The position numbers and the translations under genes were made by a program. Positions 18,554-32,682 of a stretch of DNA of 58,375 bases are shown here, piece after piece. The notes under the pieces are model-generated. The model searched no databases. It was not told the DNA's origin and saw nothing but the letters and a program-made list of their open reading frames with translations. Positions within the stretch are counted from its first letter, which is position 1; every line of letters starts with the position of its first letter. The DNA comes from Mesobacillus selenatarsenatis SF-1. GTDB taxonomy: Bacteria > Bacillota > Bacilli > Bacillales > Cytobacillaceae. The stretch is from the NCBI RefSeq assembly GCF_000813125.1, contig NZ_BASE01000048.1, positions 1 to 58,375 of the forward strand. The letters run 5' to 3'.

Positions 18554-21244
18554 TTATATCATATTTCTCTTTGTTTTTCTTGCAAAAAATGTTCCTGCAA
18601 GCAAAAATGTAGGAATTGCCGATAAGCCAAGGATTAATAACCAGTCAACCGCCAGGATTGGAACGGTATGGAATATTGGCTGCAAGACAGGTGAATAAAT
18701 AACGCCAAGGACCATGACCAACGATGAAATGACAGCCCAAACTAAATATTTGTTCTCAAACGGGTTGCGGGCAAAGATTGATTTCTCGCTTCGGCAGTCG
18801 AATACATGGATCAGCTGTGCCATCACGAGCGTAGTAAATGCAATCGTCTGGGCATATACCAGGTCATCCGGATTTCTATTATAGACAATCATAAATGCGA
18901 ACAAAGTCATTAATCCAATCAAGAAGCCTCTTGAAACGACTTTCCAGCCTAACCCCCTGGCAAATACCCCTTCTTTAGGATGGCGCGGAGCCCTTTTCAT
19001 TACATCTTCCTCAGGCTGGTCCAACCCTAATGCCATCGCAGGCAGACCATCTGTTACCAGGTTAACCCACAGAATTTGAATCGGCACTAGTGGCAGCGGC
19101 AAACCCATGATCATCGCGAAAAGCATGACCAGTATCTCCCCAACATTGGAAGCCAGCAGGTATCTGATGAACTTCCTGATATTTTCATAGATATTACGGC
19201 CTTCTTTTATTGCTGCTTTAATAGTGGCAAAGTTATCATCGAGAAGTACGAGTGAAGAAGCTTCCTTTGCTACATCTGTACCTGTGATCCCCATAGCCAC
19301 ACCAATATCTGCAGCCTTAATTGCTGGTGCATCGTTTACACCATCGCCTGTCATAGCGACGATATGTCCTCTGTTTTGCAGGGCCTTGACGATCTTTAGT
19401 TTATGTTCTGGCGAAACTCGCGCAAAGACGGAGACATCATCGACGATATCCTCCAGCTCAGAAACGGACATCTCTGATAACGCTTTTCCATCCAATACTT
19501 TGCTGCCTTTGGTTAAAATACCTAACTGATTCGCAATTGCCTTTGCTGTAATGACGTGATCACCAGTAATCATCACAGTTTTGATCCCTGCATCCCGGCA
19601 TTCTTTTACAGCTGTCTTCACCTCAGGTCGCGGCGGGTCAATCATACCTTGCAATCCGATGAAAACCAGGTCTTTTTCGGCTTCATTTTCATGAAGGACT
19701 ACAGTGTTTTGAGGAATCGGTTTGAAGGCAATCGCAATCGTTCTTAATGCGTTGCCAGCTAGCTCGTCAATCGCGCCCTGGACTTTAGAAGTCAAATCTT
19801 TTGTCAGGCGCTGCTGCCTTTCGTCCCAAAGGATTGAATCACTTAATCCAATCAGCACATCCGGTGCGCCTTTTACAACAGCGAATTTACGTCCCGTATT
19901 ATCTTTCACAATCATGCTCATCATTTTTCGTTGGGAATCGAATGGGAACTCATTTACAATTTCAAACTGGTTGAGCAAATTCTCTCTTCTGTAGCCGGCT
20001 TTCATTGCGGCAACCAGCAGAGCACCTTCAGTTGGGTCACCATCAATTGCGTACTCACCATCTTTGTCAATCATTTCAGCGTGGTTACAAAGCATGCCAA
20101 ATGTCAGCAGCTGCTGCAGAGATTTTTCGTTTTGCGGGTCCACGCTTTTATCATCATGAAAGAACAACCCTGTCGGTGAGTATCCTACACCGTCGACTGT
20201 CCAAGTTTTATTGCCACTCCAAAGATGAGTGACCGTCATCTTGTTTTGCGTCATCGTCCCTGTTTTGTCAGAACAAATGACAGACGCACAGCCCAGTGTC
20301 TCCACAGCCGGCAGCTTCCTGACGATCGCATTCTTCCTGATCATTCTCTGGACACCAAGTGACAATGCCACAGTTACAATTGCAGGAAGTCCTTCCGGAA
20401 TGGCGGCTACCGCCAAACTGACACCCGCAAGGAACATCGTATATAGATCATGTCCCTGAAGCACTCCAATTCCTACTACCAATAGTGTTAAGAAAAGAGC
20501 TGCTGTAATCAGGATTTTGCCCAACTGTTCCAGTCTGCGCTGCAACGGTGTTTCCTGTGTTTCGGCCGTCTGGAGCAAGTCAGCGATCTGGCCCATTGCT
20601 GTTTTCATTCCTGTAGCAACAACAACACCGCTTCCAGTTCCCCTTGTAACCATCGTGCCCATGAACGCCATATTTTCCATATCACCAAGTCCCGGGTTAG
20701 GAATTCTCAACGGACTTGTGTTTTTTTGCACTGGGACTGACTCTCCCGTAAGCGCTGACTCTTCAATTTCCAGACTTCTGGATTCAATCAAGCGGATATC
20801 CGCACCAATCCTGTCCCCGCTTATAAATTTAAGGATGTCTCCAGGTACGACTTCCTTTGACGGAATCTTGGTCCACTCTCCATCTCGCAAAGCATGGACC
20901 TGCGGAGCAGAAAGCTCTTTCAGGGCATCAAGTGATTTTTCCGCCTTCCTTTCCTGGAAAAAACCTAAAATCCCATTAACAAGAACTATGGCTATGATGG
21001 CGATCGCATCGACCATTTCACCGAGAAGGCCTGATATCAAAGTTGCTGCAAGGAGCACCAGTACCATGAAATCCTTGAACTGGCTGAAGAATAATAACAG
21101 GGCCGATTGTTTCTCCCCCTCGGCCAATGCATTATATCCATGCTGTTCACGTCTGCGTTTTACTTCCTTTTCTTCCAATCCTTCTGTAAAATCTGTTCTT
21201 AAGGCACTCGCTATTTCATTTTCATTCATCTCATGGAACTTCAT
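18554..21244 (-). CDS. yloB: P-type calcium-transporting ATPase (YloB family)
   Basis: An 896-residue P2A-type ATPase. It shows the cytosolic actuator motif TGES (166-169), PEGLP in M4 (283-287), the phosphorylated Asp326 in SDKTGT, and the hinge MTGDGVNDAPA. Around ten membrane segments are apparent. B. subtilis YloB is a sporulation-linked Ca2+ pump. The start MKFHEM is conserved with B. subtilis, but the only AGGAGG (21260-21265) is 15 nt upstream and is instead ideally placed for a three-codon frame ATG GCC CCA TGA that ends across this start. Confidence 0.95.
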   Translation of the reverse strand: MKFHEMNENEIASALRTDFTEGLEEKEVKRRREQHGYNALAEGEKQSALLLFFSQFKDFMVLVLLAATLISGLLGEMVDAIAIIAIVLVNGILGFFQERKAEKSLDALKELSAPQVHALRDGEWTKIPSKEVVPGDILKFISGDRIGADIRLIESRSLEIEESALTGESVPVQKNTSPLRIPNPGLGDMENMAFMGTMVTRGTGSGVVVATGMKTAMGQIADLLQTAETQETPLQRRLEQLGKILITAALFLTLLVVGIGVLQGHDLYTMFLAGVSLAVAAIPEGLPAIVTVALSLGVQRMIRKNAIVRKLPAVETLGCASVICSDKTGTMTQNKMTVTHLWSGNKTWTVDGVGYSPTGLFFHDDKSVDPQNEKSLQQLLTFGMLCNHAEMIDKDGEYAIDGDPTEGALLVAAMKAGYRRENLLNQFEIVNEFPFDSQRKMMSMIVKDNTGRKFAVVKGAPDVLIGLSDSILWDERQQRLTKDLTSKVQGAIDELAGNALRTIAIAFKPIPQNTVVLHENEAEKDLVFIGLQGMIDPPRPEVKTAVKECRDAGIKTVMITGDHVITAKAIANQLGILTKGSKVLDGKALSEMSVSELEDIVDDVSVFARVSPEHKLKIVKALQNRGHIVAMTGDGVNDAPAIKAADIGVAMGITGTDVAKEASSLVLLDDNFATIKAAIKEGRNIYENIRKFIRYLLASNVGEILVMLFAMIMGLPLPLVPIQILWVNLVTDGLPAMALGLDQPEEDVMKRAPRHPKEGVFARGLGWKVVSRGFLIGLMTLFAFMIVYNRNPDDLVYAQTIAFTTLVMAQLIHVFDCRSEKSIFARNPFENKYLVWAVISSLVMVLGVIYSPVLQPIFHTVPILAVDWLLILGLSAIPTFLLAGTFFARKTKRNMI

Positions 21245-21252
21245 GGGGCCAT
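21241..21252 (-). CDS. Three-codon leader minigene (Met-Ala-Pro) overlapping the yloB start
   Basis: ATG GCC CCA TGA lies in another frame just ahead of yloB. AGGAGG is 7 nt upstream, a textbook spacing, while the true yloB ATG is 15 nt from the same SD. The minigene TGA overlaps the yloB ATG as ATGA. Ribosomes may load here, terminate and restart on yloB. It may instead be a chance pattern; the peptide itself is not claimed to be functional. Confidence 0.4.
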   Translation of the reverse strand: MAP

Positions 21253-21329
21253 CACACTTCCTCCTTGTTTGTCCTACTCTAAAGAAAGCTTATTCAGCCC
21301 TGTCCAAAAAAATGATAAGATGTTTATAG

Positions 21330-21448
21330 AAAAGCGGAAGCGCCTTGGTCAGCCCTGACAAGCGCTGGAGGGCCGACCAGTGAAGTCGTTCCTTGACTTC
21401 ATTGGGCGGACCGAAGCGACTCGAGGGGCTAGGCGCTGGAGCTGGACA
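21330..21448 (+). repeat. Multi-hairpin dispersed repeat, copy A (short form)
   Basis: About 119 bp. It starts AGCGGAAGCGCCT (21333-21345) and ends AGGCGCTGGAGCT (21431-21443), which are imperfect inverted ends (10 of 13). The core stem CCGACCAGTGAAGTC/GACTTCATTGGGCGG (21373-21409) has a 7-nt loop and 13 of 15 pairs. It lies in the gap between the divergent yloB and rqcH genes. A minus-strand reading frame through it (21290-21517) is a by-product of the repeat, not a gene. Confidence 0.85.
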
Positions 21449-21452
21449 ATAG

Positions 21453-21486
21453 AAAAGCGGAAGCGCCTTGGTAAGACCAGACAAGG
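21453..21486 (+). repeat. Fragment of the multi-hairpin repeat (A')
   Basis: The first 20 bases of the repeat (from AAAAGCGGAAGCGCC) recur directly after copy A and then decay after about 34 bp. It ends about 30 bp before the rqcH start, so the rqcH leader may begin inside repeat sequence. Confidence 0.75.
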
Positions 21487-21517
21487 CTTCAGATAAATAG
21501 AAAAGGATGTAATTCAT

Positions 21518-23227
21518 ATGTCATTTGACGGATTGTTTACAAGAGCCATCACAAACGAACTTTCCTCCCTTTTAAAAGGGGGGCGAATAAATAAAATTCA
21601 CCAGCCTTATAAAAATGAAATTATCCTGGCTGTGAGGGCAAATGGCGTTAACCATAAGCTGCTATTGTCTGCTCACCCGAGCTACGCCAGAGTTCAAATC
21701 ACAAACGAGCAATATGATAACCCTAACGAACCACCAATGTTCTGCATGCTTCTGCGCAAACACCTTGAAGGGTTCATGATAGAAGATATCAAACAGGCCG
21801 GCCTTGATCGGATGATTATTTTTGAAGTAAAAGGAAGAAATGAAATAGGCGATATTTCCTACAAACAGTTGATTGTTGAAATCATGGGACGCCACAGCAA
21901 CATTATCATCGTCGATAAAAACAGGAACATGATCCTTGACAGCATCAAGCATGTTTCATTTGCCGTTAATACGCACAGGGCAATTATGCCTGGTCAAGAG
22001 TATGTCTTGCCTCCCCAACAGGAGAAAATGAACCCGTTTGAGGCCCAGGAAGAAGATGTGCTAAGAGTAATCGATTTTAATGCAGGCAAACTCGATAAGC
22101 AGCTAGTTTCAAATTTTGCTGGAGTGTCACCGGTATTGGCCAGAGAAATAGTCTTTAAAGCTGGCCTCGCAAACCGCTCGACCATTCCAAAGGCCTTCAC
22201 CTCCATGATGAGTGATTTCAGAGAACACCACTACAAACCTTCCATTACTAATGGGAGCAATAAAGAAGCATTTTACCTGATTCCGATTGAACATTTGAAG
22301 GGTGAAGCAAAATCCTTTGATTCGCTGAGCCGCCTGCTCGACCGTTTTTATTTTGGCAAAGCGGAACGGGACCGCGTCAAGCAGCAGGGCAATGACCTAG
22401 AACGTCTGATCGCTAATGAAAAAGAGAAGAATGAGAAGAAAATCTTAAAACTAGAACAAACTCTTGAAGATGCAAAAAAGGCAGAACAACACCAATTATA
22501 TGGAGAGCTGCTGACCGCTAACATCTTTATGGTTGAAAAGGGCATGAAGGAAATAACCGTCGTTAATTATTATGACGAAGATGGTGCATCAATCACGATA
22601 CCGCTGGAGCCCAGGAAAACACCTTCGGAAAATGCCCAAAGATACTTTACCAAGTATCAAAAGGCGAAGAAATCCGTCAATATTGTAAAAGAACAAATTG
22701 AAATAGCCAGAGCCGAGGTTTCCTACTTCGATTCCCTCCTACAGCAGGTCGAAGCCGCTTCACCAAAGGATATTGAAGAGATCAGGGAAGAGTTGGTTGA
22801 GGGCGGATATATCCGCGCCCGCCAGAAAAAAGGGAATAAGAACAAGCAAAACTTAAAGCCGATTCTTGAAAAATACCGCTCTTCAGATGATACTGAAATC
22901 CTTGTCGGAAAAAATAATAAGCAAAATGATTACTTAACAAACAAGGTAGCTGCACGCGATGAAATATGGCTCCACACAAAAGATATCCCAGGATCGCATG
23001 TGGTCATCCGTAGTAAAGAGCCATCTGAAGAAACGATTCTCGAAGCAGCACAGATTGCGGCCTACTTCAGCAAAGCACGGAATTCCAGCTCAGTTCCTGT
23101 CGACTTTACCAAGGTGCGTCATGTGAAGAAGCCAGCCGGAGGAAAGCCTGGGTTCGTTATTTATGAACAGCAGCAGACCGTATACGTCACGCCGGATGAA
23201 GATATGATTTTGAAATTGAAACACTAG
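21518..23227 (+). CDS. rqcH: RqcH (NFACT-family, Rqc2 homologue; YloA/FbpA)
   Basis: A 569-residue protein with an NFACT-N domain, HhH region, long coiled coil (about 280-330 and 375-415) and the C-terminal NFACT-R domain ([16 protein letters not shown]). The catalytic D97-R98 pair needed for alanine tailing is present. RqcH binds split 50S-nascent chain complexes and adds C-terminal Ala tails for degradation. Some homologues were named fibronectin-binding proteins. An SD AAAGGATG precedes the ATG. It is transcribed opposite to its neighbours and ends in a strong terminator. Confidence 0.96.
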   Translation: MSFDGLFTRAITNELSSLLKGGRINKIHQPYKNEIILAVRANGVNHKLLLSAHPSYARVQITNEQYDNPNEPPMFCMLLRKHLEGFMIEDIKQAGLDRMIIFEVKGRNEIGDISYKQLIVEIMGRHSNIIIVDKNRNMILDSIKHVSFAVNTHRAIMPGQEYVLPPQQEKMNPFEAQEEDVLRVIDFNAGKLDKQLVSNFAGVSPVLAREIVFKAGLANRSTIPKAFTSMMSDFREHHYKPSITNGSNKEAFYLIPIEHLKGEAKSFDSLSRLLDRFYFGKAERDRVKQQGNDLERLIANEKEKNEKKILKLEQTLEDAKKAEQHQLYGELLTANIFMVEKGMKEITVVNYYDEDGASITIPLEPRKTPSENAQRYFTKYQKAKKSVNIVKEQIEIARAEVSYFDSLLQQVEAASPKDIEEIREELVEGGYIRARQKKGNKNKQNLKPILEKYRSSDDTEILVGKNNKQNDYLTNKVAARDEIWLHTKDIPGSHVVIRSKEPSEETILEAAQIAAYFSKARNSSSVPVDFTKVRHVKKPAGGKPGFVIYEQQQTVYVTPDEDMILKLKH

Positions 23228-23234
23228 CATCAAG

Positions 23235-23264
23235 AAACCCGCCAGGTAATCCACCGGCGGGTTT
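23235..23264 (+). terminator. rqcH terminator
   Basis: A 9-bp stem AAACCCGCC/GGCGGGTTT with a 12-nt loop is followed by TTTTGTTTTTT, 8 nt after the stop. Confidence 0.9.
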
Positions 23265-23302
23265 TGTTTTTTCTGACCATTAAACTCATATCTGTCATGC
23301 TA

Positions 23303-23950
23303 TCAGGCTATTGCCTCTTTTTTCTTTTTATATTGTTTCACAAAACCGATGATGGCAGGAATGAAAGCAGTAGAAGATACCATTAATAAAGTAAGGAATA
23401 AGTTATTCTCTACCCATGCTATATTTCCTAGTAAAAATCCTGCGGTTAACCAGAACGCAGTCCATACGATCCCTCCAATAAGATTGTAGCTCAAAAATGT
23501 TCTGTACTCATATCCTGTATAGCCTGAGACTAATGGTACCGAGGTTCGCATAAGCGGTACAAACCTTGATGCCGTAATGGCTATTCTTCCATAGTCAGTC
23601 AGAAAAGTTCTTGCTTTGCCAATCGATTTATCTGAAGTGATTCGATCTAGAAAATGATTATGGGATTGTAATTTCCCAAGCTGCTTGCCGATGAAGAAAT
23701 TCTGGCTATCACCCAAAACAGTTGCAATCGCAAAGAGCATAAACAAGCTTTTAAAATCCAAATCTCCAGTAGCCGCCAAAGTACCGCTCGCAAAGACCAT
23801 TGAATCCCCTGGCAAAAATGTCAGGATAACAAAAGCCGTTTTAAAATAAACAATCAAAAACAATAGTATATAAATGGCTGCCCCATACTCATCAATATAG
23901 TAGTGGAGACTACTATCAATGTTTTTCAGCAACTGAATAGTTTGATCCAT
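23303..23950 (-). CDS. DedA-family membrane protein
   Basis: The 215-residue integral membrane protein has about five hydrophobic segments and ends in a basic tail (QYKKKKEAIA). The DedA/SNARE-associated signature is visible: FLPGDSMVFASG near residue 44, then a region with GRIAITASRFVPLMRTSVPLVSG and GGIVWTAFWLTAGFLLG. DedA proteins include undecaprenyl-phosphate (UptA) and phosphatidylethanolamine (PetA) flippases. Which lipid this one moves cannot be told from sequence. It stands alone, convergent with rqcH, in the stretch where B. subtilis has the cysH operon. Confidence 0.9.
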   Translation of the reverse strand: MDQTIQLLKNIDSSLHYYIDEYGAAIYILLFLIVYFKTAFVILTFLPGDSMVFASGTLAATGDLDFKSLFMLFAIATVLGDSQNFFIGKQLGKLQSHNHFLDRITSDKSIGKARTFLTDYGRIAITASRFVPLMRTSVPLVSGYTGYEYRTFLSYNLIGGIVWTAFWLTAGFLLGNIAWVENNLFLTLLMVSSTAFIPAIIGFVKQYKKKKEAIA

Positions 23951-24244
23951 TAGTCTATCCCCCTACTAGATCTCATGAACGTAAATATTTCGCTATATAT
24001 CTATTGAAACATATTCTTATGTCAGTTTGCCAAATGGAAGAACCAGACAGAATTCGTTTTTGTACCTAAAAATGTATACCCACCCAAATTTGATCATTGT
24101 TCTACTCACCTTGAAACACAGATTACAAGCAGAAAGTGTTATTGGATAAAAAGATAGTTATCGTCGAATAATAACGTCACATTAGTAATTATCTATAAAA
24201 TACATACGTACATGTAAATGTGATTTATTGTTGGAGGTTTTTTC

Positions 24245-25258
24245 GTGGAAGATATTAATCATAACGTTAGCCTGACATCAGGGGAATTAGCGAACCTTTG
24301 GACACAATACATGAATGATTCACTAACAATTTGTGTACTAAATCATTCCATTAAAAAGGTACAAGATGAAGACATCAAGGAAATTCTTCAATTTGCCCTT
24401 AGCCTTGCCGAACCTCATATTGTAAAGATTAAAGAGTTTCTGAAGCAAGAAAATTACCCGGTTCCAAAAGGTTTTACAATAGAACAAGATATTAACCTTA
24501 ATGCTCCCCCCTTATTTTCAGATACCTTTATGTTGGTATATATGCATATTATGACATTGCATGGAATGACAGGCTATGCCGGAGCAGTAGGCAATTCAGT
24601 TCGTGCTGACCAAATCACCTATTTTATTGAATGCAATAAGGAAGCTATGGAATTATACGAACGAACTGTACACTTAATGCTAAAAAAAGGCATATATAGC
24701 AGAACACCACATATCAATAGTCCAGAAAAAATAGATTTTGTAGACAATAAAAGTTATTTATCTGGCTGGTTTGGAAAAAAGCGTCCGTTAAATGCAATGG
24801 AAATTAGCGGGCTTAGTTTCAATATGCAAAAGACAGCAGTAAAAGTTGTGCTGGAAATTGGATTTGGACAAACCTGCCAATCAAAAGAACTCCAGAAGTA
24901 CTTTAACAAAGGAAGAGATATCTGTAAGAAACATTTCGAGACTTTTAGGTCATTTTTAATTAAAGACAATTTGTCTTCTCCAAATTTATGGATATCAGAA
25001 GTTAGCAATTCAACTGTACCTCCATTTTCAGACAAACTGATGTTATTCCACATCGTCACATTAGTTTCTGCAGCTGTTGGATTTTATAGCGCAGGATTGT
25101 CAGTATCACAAAGACGAGATCTTGCATTGGAGTACACAGGACTTGTCACAGAAATCGGATTATATGCTGAAGATGGGGCTCAGCTGTTAATAAAAAATGG
25201 ATGGCTTGAGCGGCCACCAATGGCCGATGATAAAGATGAGTTATCCAATAGCCAGTAA
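24245..25258 (+). CDS. DUF3231 protein with two tandem ferritin-like helical repeats
   Basis: The 337-residue protein falls into two similar halves (about 1-165 and 170-330). Each half begins with a LTSGELANLW- or ISGLSFNMQK-type helix and contains a PPLFSDTFMLV- or PPFSDKLMLFH-type motif. This is the DUF3231 family, common in endospore formers and sometimes likened to spore coat CotF-type ferritin-like folds. Its function is unknown. The start is GTG with GGAGG 7 nt upstream. The gene is flanked by gaps and its AT-rich coding sequence differs from its neighbours. An imperfect palindrome TACAT-N6-ATGTA lies 29 bp before it (24201-24216). Confidence 0.85.
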   Translation: MEDINHNVSLTSGELANLWTQYMNDSLTICVLNHSIKKVQDEDIKEILQFALSLAEPHIVKIKEFLKQENYPVPKGFTIEQDINLNAPPLFSDTFMLVYMHIMTLHGMTGYAGAVGNSVRADQITYFIECNKEAMELYERTVHLMLKKGIYSRTPHINSPEKIDFVDNKSYLSGWFGKKRPLNAMEISGLSFNMQKTAVKVVLEIGFGQTCQSKELQKYFNKGRDICKKHFETFRSFLIKDNLSSPNLWISEVSNSTVPPFSDKLMLFHIVTLVSAAVGFYSAGLSVSQRRDLALEYTGLVTEIGLYAEDGAQLLIKNGWLERPPMADDKDELSNSQ

Positions 25259-25303
25259 CTGATAAGTTCCATTAGGTCTACCGTTATATTATTTGATATG
25301 AAA

Positions 25304-28385
<3,082 letters not shown>

Positions 28386-28389
<4 letters not shown>

Positions 28390-31300
28390 GAAAGCACACC
28401 TTCTTTGGCCGACTTCATCGGCTTTAGGGCATCAGCTGAAAATGTCATAGATTCAATGACTCTTAATATCGCTTTTGCAGTATCAAGTGAAGTCAGGCAA
28501 GGCACACCATTTTCCACAGATTCGCGACGGATCCTGAACCCATCTCGTTCAGGCTGCTTGCCTTTTGTCAGCGTATTGATGACCATCTGTGCTTCTCCTT
28601 TTCTGATTACATCAATCAGGTTTGGTCCTTCTGAGCCGATTTTTCCGACGGTTTTCACCTTAATGCCGGCATTCTGGAGATATTTAGCTGTACCCTCTGT
28701 CGCCATCAATTGATAGCCAATGTTCGAGAATCTCTTCGCAAGTGCCAATGTTTCTTCTTTATCCTTATCTGCGACTGTAAGCAGGACTGTCCCGAATTCT
28801 TTTATTTTCATACCGGCAGCGATCATGCCTTTATATAAAGCCTTTTCCAGTGTTGTATCTTTGCCCATAACTTCCCCGGTAGACTTCATTTCTGGTCCGA
28901 GCGTGATGTCTACGCGGCGTAATTTTTCAAAAGAGAACACTGGTACCTTAACAAAAACTCCATCCTGCTCAGGTACAAGACCGGTTTCGTAGCCTTGCTC
29001 AGGCAGGCTCTGGCCAAGGATGACCTTCGTAGCGATTTTCGCCATCGGAACATGCGTGATTTTGCTCAGAAATGGTACCGTACGGCTAGAGCGCGGGTTT
29101 ACCTCGAGCACATAGACTTCTTCATTTGCAATGACATATTGAATATTTAGCAAACCGACAATGTTCAGCCCTCTTGCAAGATCGATTGTATAGTTCACCA
29201 GCTTCTGTTTAATTTCCACGCTAAGGCTTTGTGGCGGATAGACACCGATTGAATCACCCGAATGGACGCCAGCTCTTTCGATATGTTCCATGATTCCCGG
29301 TATCAGAACGTTTTTACCATCGGAAATCGCATCGACCTCCACTTCTTTTCCAGTCAGATAACGGTCAATCAGCACCGGATATTCCGGATTGACTTTTACT
29401 GCGTTTTTCATATAATGCAGAAGTTCGTCTTCTTTATAGACAATTTCCATTGCCCTGCCGCCGAGAACATAGGATGGGCGGACAAGAACCGGGTAGCCAA
29501 TATCAGCTGCAATCAACGCTGCTTCTTCGACAGACTTTGCCGTGCTTCCCTTCGGAAGCGGGATTTCAAGCTTAGAAAGGGCGTGTTCAAACTTGTCGCG
29601 ATCCTCAGCCTGGTCCAGGTCCTCAAGGCTTGTTCCAAGAATCTTCACTCCCCTGTCAACAAGCTTTGAAGCCAGGTTAATCGCAGTTTGGCCTCCGAAT
29701 TGGACGACAGCGCCAATTGGATTTTCGAGATTGATAATGTTCATGACATCCTCAATGGTTAACGGTTCGAAATACAATTTATCTGAGATGCTAAAATCCG
29801 TAGAGACCGTTTCAGGGTTGTTATTGACGATGATTGCCTCATAACCTGCTTCTTTAATCGCTTTGACCGAGTGAACAGTTGCATAATCGAATTCGATGCC
29901 CTGACCGATCCTGATTGGGCCGGATCCCAGTACAATGACGCTTTTTCTTTCTGTCACTACTGATTCATTTTCTTCTTCATATGTGCTATAGAAGTATGGA
30001 GTTTCCGACTCGAACTCAGCGGCACAAGTATCGACCATTTTGAAAACAGGGGTCAGATTGTTTTCAAGCCGCCATTGGTATACTTCCAATTCTTCGACAT
30101 CCCACAGATCGGCAATTACCTTATCGGCAAATCCTTTCTGCTTTGCTGATTTGGCTGTTTCCAGATCAAACTTCTTTTCAGCAAGCTCTTGCTCAAAAGC
30201 TATTAATCTCTCTAATTTATGAAGGAAGAATAAATCGATTTTGCTCCAGCTGTGAAGAGTTTCAATGGAAATGCCTCTTCTGATTGCCTCTGCCAGGTAA
30301 AATAATCTCTCGTCACCAGCTTTGCGGATTCTCTTTTCAAGCAATTCATCGTTGATTTCGCTTTGATTGTTCAAAGAAAGGTGGATCACATCGGCTTCCA
30401 GCGAACGAATTGCTTTTAGCAGTGACTCTTCGAAAGTACGGCCGATTGCCATAACTTCACCGGTTGCTTTCATTTGCGTTCCAAGTGTCCGGTTTGCTGA
30501 TTCGAATTTATCGAATGGCCAGCGTGGGATCTTTGTTACAACATAATCAAGCGCAGGCTCGAAGCAAGCATATGTTTTACCCGTCACAGGGTTCAGCATT
30601 TCATCAAGTGTCAATCCAACAGCGATTTTCGCTGCAAGCTTGGCAATTGGATAGCCCGTCGCTTTCGATGCAAGGGCAGAGGATCGGCTGACTCGTGGAT
30701 TCACTTCGATTACATAATAGTTAAAGCTGTCAGGGTCAAGTGCGAGCTGGACATTGCAGCCACCTTCGATTTTCAGGGCCTTGATGATTTTCAGGCTGGC
30801 ATTCCTCAGCAGCTGGTATTCGCGGTCACTTAATGTCTGGCTCGGTGCCACGACAATCGAATCTCCTGTATGGACTCCAACCGGATCGAAGTTTTCCATA
30901 TTGCAGACTACAATGGCGTTATCATTGCTGTCACGCATCACTTCATATTCAATTTCCTTGAACCCGGCAATGCTCTTTTCAAGCAAGCATTGACCTACGG
31001 GGCTATTTTTAATTCCGCTCGACACAATCTCAATCAATTCTTTTTCATTGCTGCAGATACCGCCCCCAGTGCCTCCCATCGTAAAAGCAGGGCGGACAAT
31101 CACTGGATATCCGACTCTTTCCACAAAGGTATAAGCCTCTTCAAGATTGTGGATGATGTCGCTGTCAGGGACCGGCTGTCCGAGCTCGTTCATCAGGTTC
31201 CTGAATAACTCCCTGTCTTCTGCCTGGTTGATTGCATCAAGCTTTGTACCAAGGATTTCGACGCCGCATTCCTCCAACACTCCTGCATTGGCAAGCTCAA

Positions 31301-31598
31301 CAGCCAGGTTCAATCCTGTTTGTCCTCCCAGAGTAGGCAGGATGGCATCCGGACGCTCCTTTCGGATGATCCTTGCGACAAAATCAAGGGTAAGAGGTTC
31401 TATATATACAACATCCGCAATTTCTGTGTCAGTCATGATTGTAGCAGGGTTCGAGTTAACGAGGATTACCTTATAGCCTTCTTCACGCAAAGCGATGCAC
31501 GCCTGTGTTCCTGCATAATCGAATTCTGCTGCCTGGCCGATGATGATCGGTCCTGATCCTATGACTAAAATACTGTTAACATCTTTACGCTTTGGCAT
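28386..31598 (-). CDS. pyrAB: Carbamoyl-phosphate synthase, pyrimidine-specific large subunit
   Basis: A 1070-residue synthetase with two internally homologous ATP-grasp halves (roughly 1-400 and 550-930), each opening with a GSGPIIIGQ- or GSGPIRIGQ-type motif, and a C-terminal regulatory MGS-like domain (about 935-1070) where UMP and PRPP act in the B. subtilis enzyme. It makes carbamoyl phosphate from bicarbonate, ammonia and 2 ATP. Overlaps pyrAA by 14 bp. Confidence 0.98.
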
Positions 31599-32682
31599 TT
31601 GTGACAGCCTCCTTTTTTTCTGCTTTTACTAGCTCGATGAATTGGTTGAACAATCCGTTCGCATCCTCCGGTCCTGGTGACGCTTCCGGGTGATATTGGA
31701 CAGTGAATGCCGCCGCGGTTTTATGGGCAAGACCCTCAACCGTTCCATCATTTAAAGCTATATGTGTAACCTCAAGCTCGGTCCCTGCGACAGAGTCTTC
31801 AGTAACTGTATATCCATGGTTTTGCGAGGTCATCGCTACTTTCCCTGTTCGCAAATCCTTCACAGGATGGTTTGAGCCGCGATGTCCGAATTTCATTTTC
31901 TCTGTATTTGCACCGCAGGCAAGTGCGAACAGCTGGTGGCCGAGACAAATCCCGAACAATGGAACCTTGCCCAGCAAGCCCTGAATCATTTCGATTGCTT
32001 CTGGAACATCCTTCGGGTCCCCAGGTCCATTTGACAGCATGATGCCATCCGGGCTCAGACTGAGAATTTCTTGGGCAGTCGTATTGTAAGGGACGACAAC
32101 CACATCACAATTACGGTCATTCAGTTCTCTCAAAATCCCATGCTTTAGGCCAAAATCAACAAGGACAACTCTGTGGCCGCGACCTGGACTCGGATAAGCT
32201 GTTTTCGTTGATACTTCCATCACCTGATTGTTCGGCAGGGTTCTGCTTTCAAGAGCCGCAATAATCTCCTGGGGATTTTCATCGATCCCGCAAATTGAAC
32301 CCTTCAAGGTTCCGTGTTTACGAATGATTTTTGTTAGCTTTCTAGTATCAATTCCAGCTATGCCCGGAATGTCTTTCATTTTAAGATAAGCGTCCAAAGA
32401 CAGTTCTGAGCGCCAGTTGGATGGATACTCGGCATTTTCCTTCACGACGAGCCCCCGGACAGCAGGACTGATTGATTCAAAATCATCTCGGTTGATTCCA
32501 TAATTTCCGATTAGCGGATATGTCAGGGTGACAATTTGCCCGCAGTATGATGGATCTGACAGGATTTCCTGGTAGCCAGTCATTCCTGTGTTGAAGACAA
32601 CTTCCCCAATCGTCGCCGTCTCACTTCCAAAGCCTTCTCCAACAAATACCGTGCCATCCTCTAAGATCAACTGCTTCTTCAT
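31585..32682 (-). CDS. pyrAA: Carbamoyl-phosphate synthase, pyrimidine-specific small subunit
   Basis: A 365-residue glutaminase subunit. The class I amidotransferase triad is seen as the Cys in [10 protein letters not shown] and the His-x-Glu in [11 protein letters not shown]. It hydrolyses glutamine and passes ammonia to PyrAB. It overlaps pyrC by 4 bp. Confidence 0.98.
   Translation of the reverse strand: MKKQLILEDGTVFVGEGFGSETATIGEVVFNTGMTGYQEILSDPSYCGQIVTLTYPLIGNYGINRDDFESISPAVRGLVVKENAEYPSNWRSELSLDAYLKMKDIPGIAGIDTRKLTKIIRKHGTLKGSICGIDENPQEIIAALESRTLPNNQVMEVSTKTAYPSPGRGHRVVLVDFGLKHGILRELNDRNCDVVVVPYNTTAQEILSLSPDGIMLSNGPGDPKDVPEAIEMIQGLLGKVPLFGICLGHQLFALACGANTEKMKFGHRGSNHPVKDLRTGKVAMTSQNHGYTVTEDSVAGTELEVTHIALNDGTVEGLAHKTAAAFTVQYHPEASPGPEDANGLFNQFIELVKAEKKEAVTNAKA

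Noticed and set aside
21290-21517. 75-residue minus-strand open frame upstream of rqcH
   Set aside because: It is a translation of repeat copy A and its fragment; the peptide contains the repeat's palindromes twice and has no SD.
24100-24244. Sigma-B promoter upstream of the DUF3231 gene or DedA gene
   Set aside because: A GGGTAT occurs on the minus strand (24070 region) but there is no GTTT-type -35 at the right distance.
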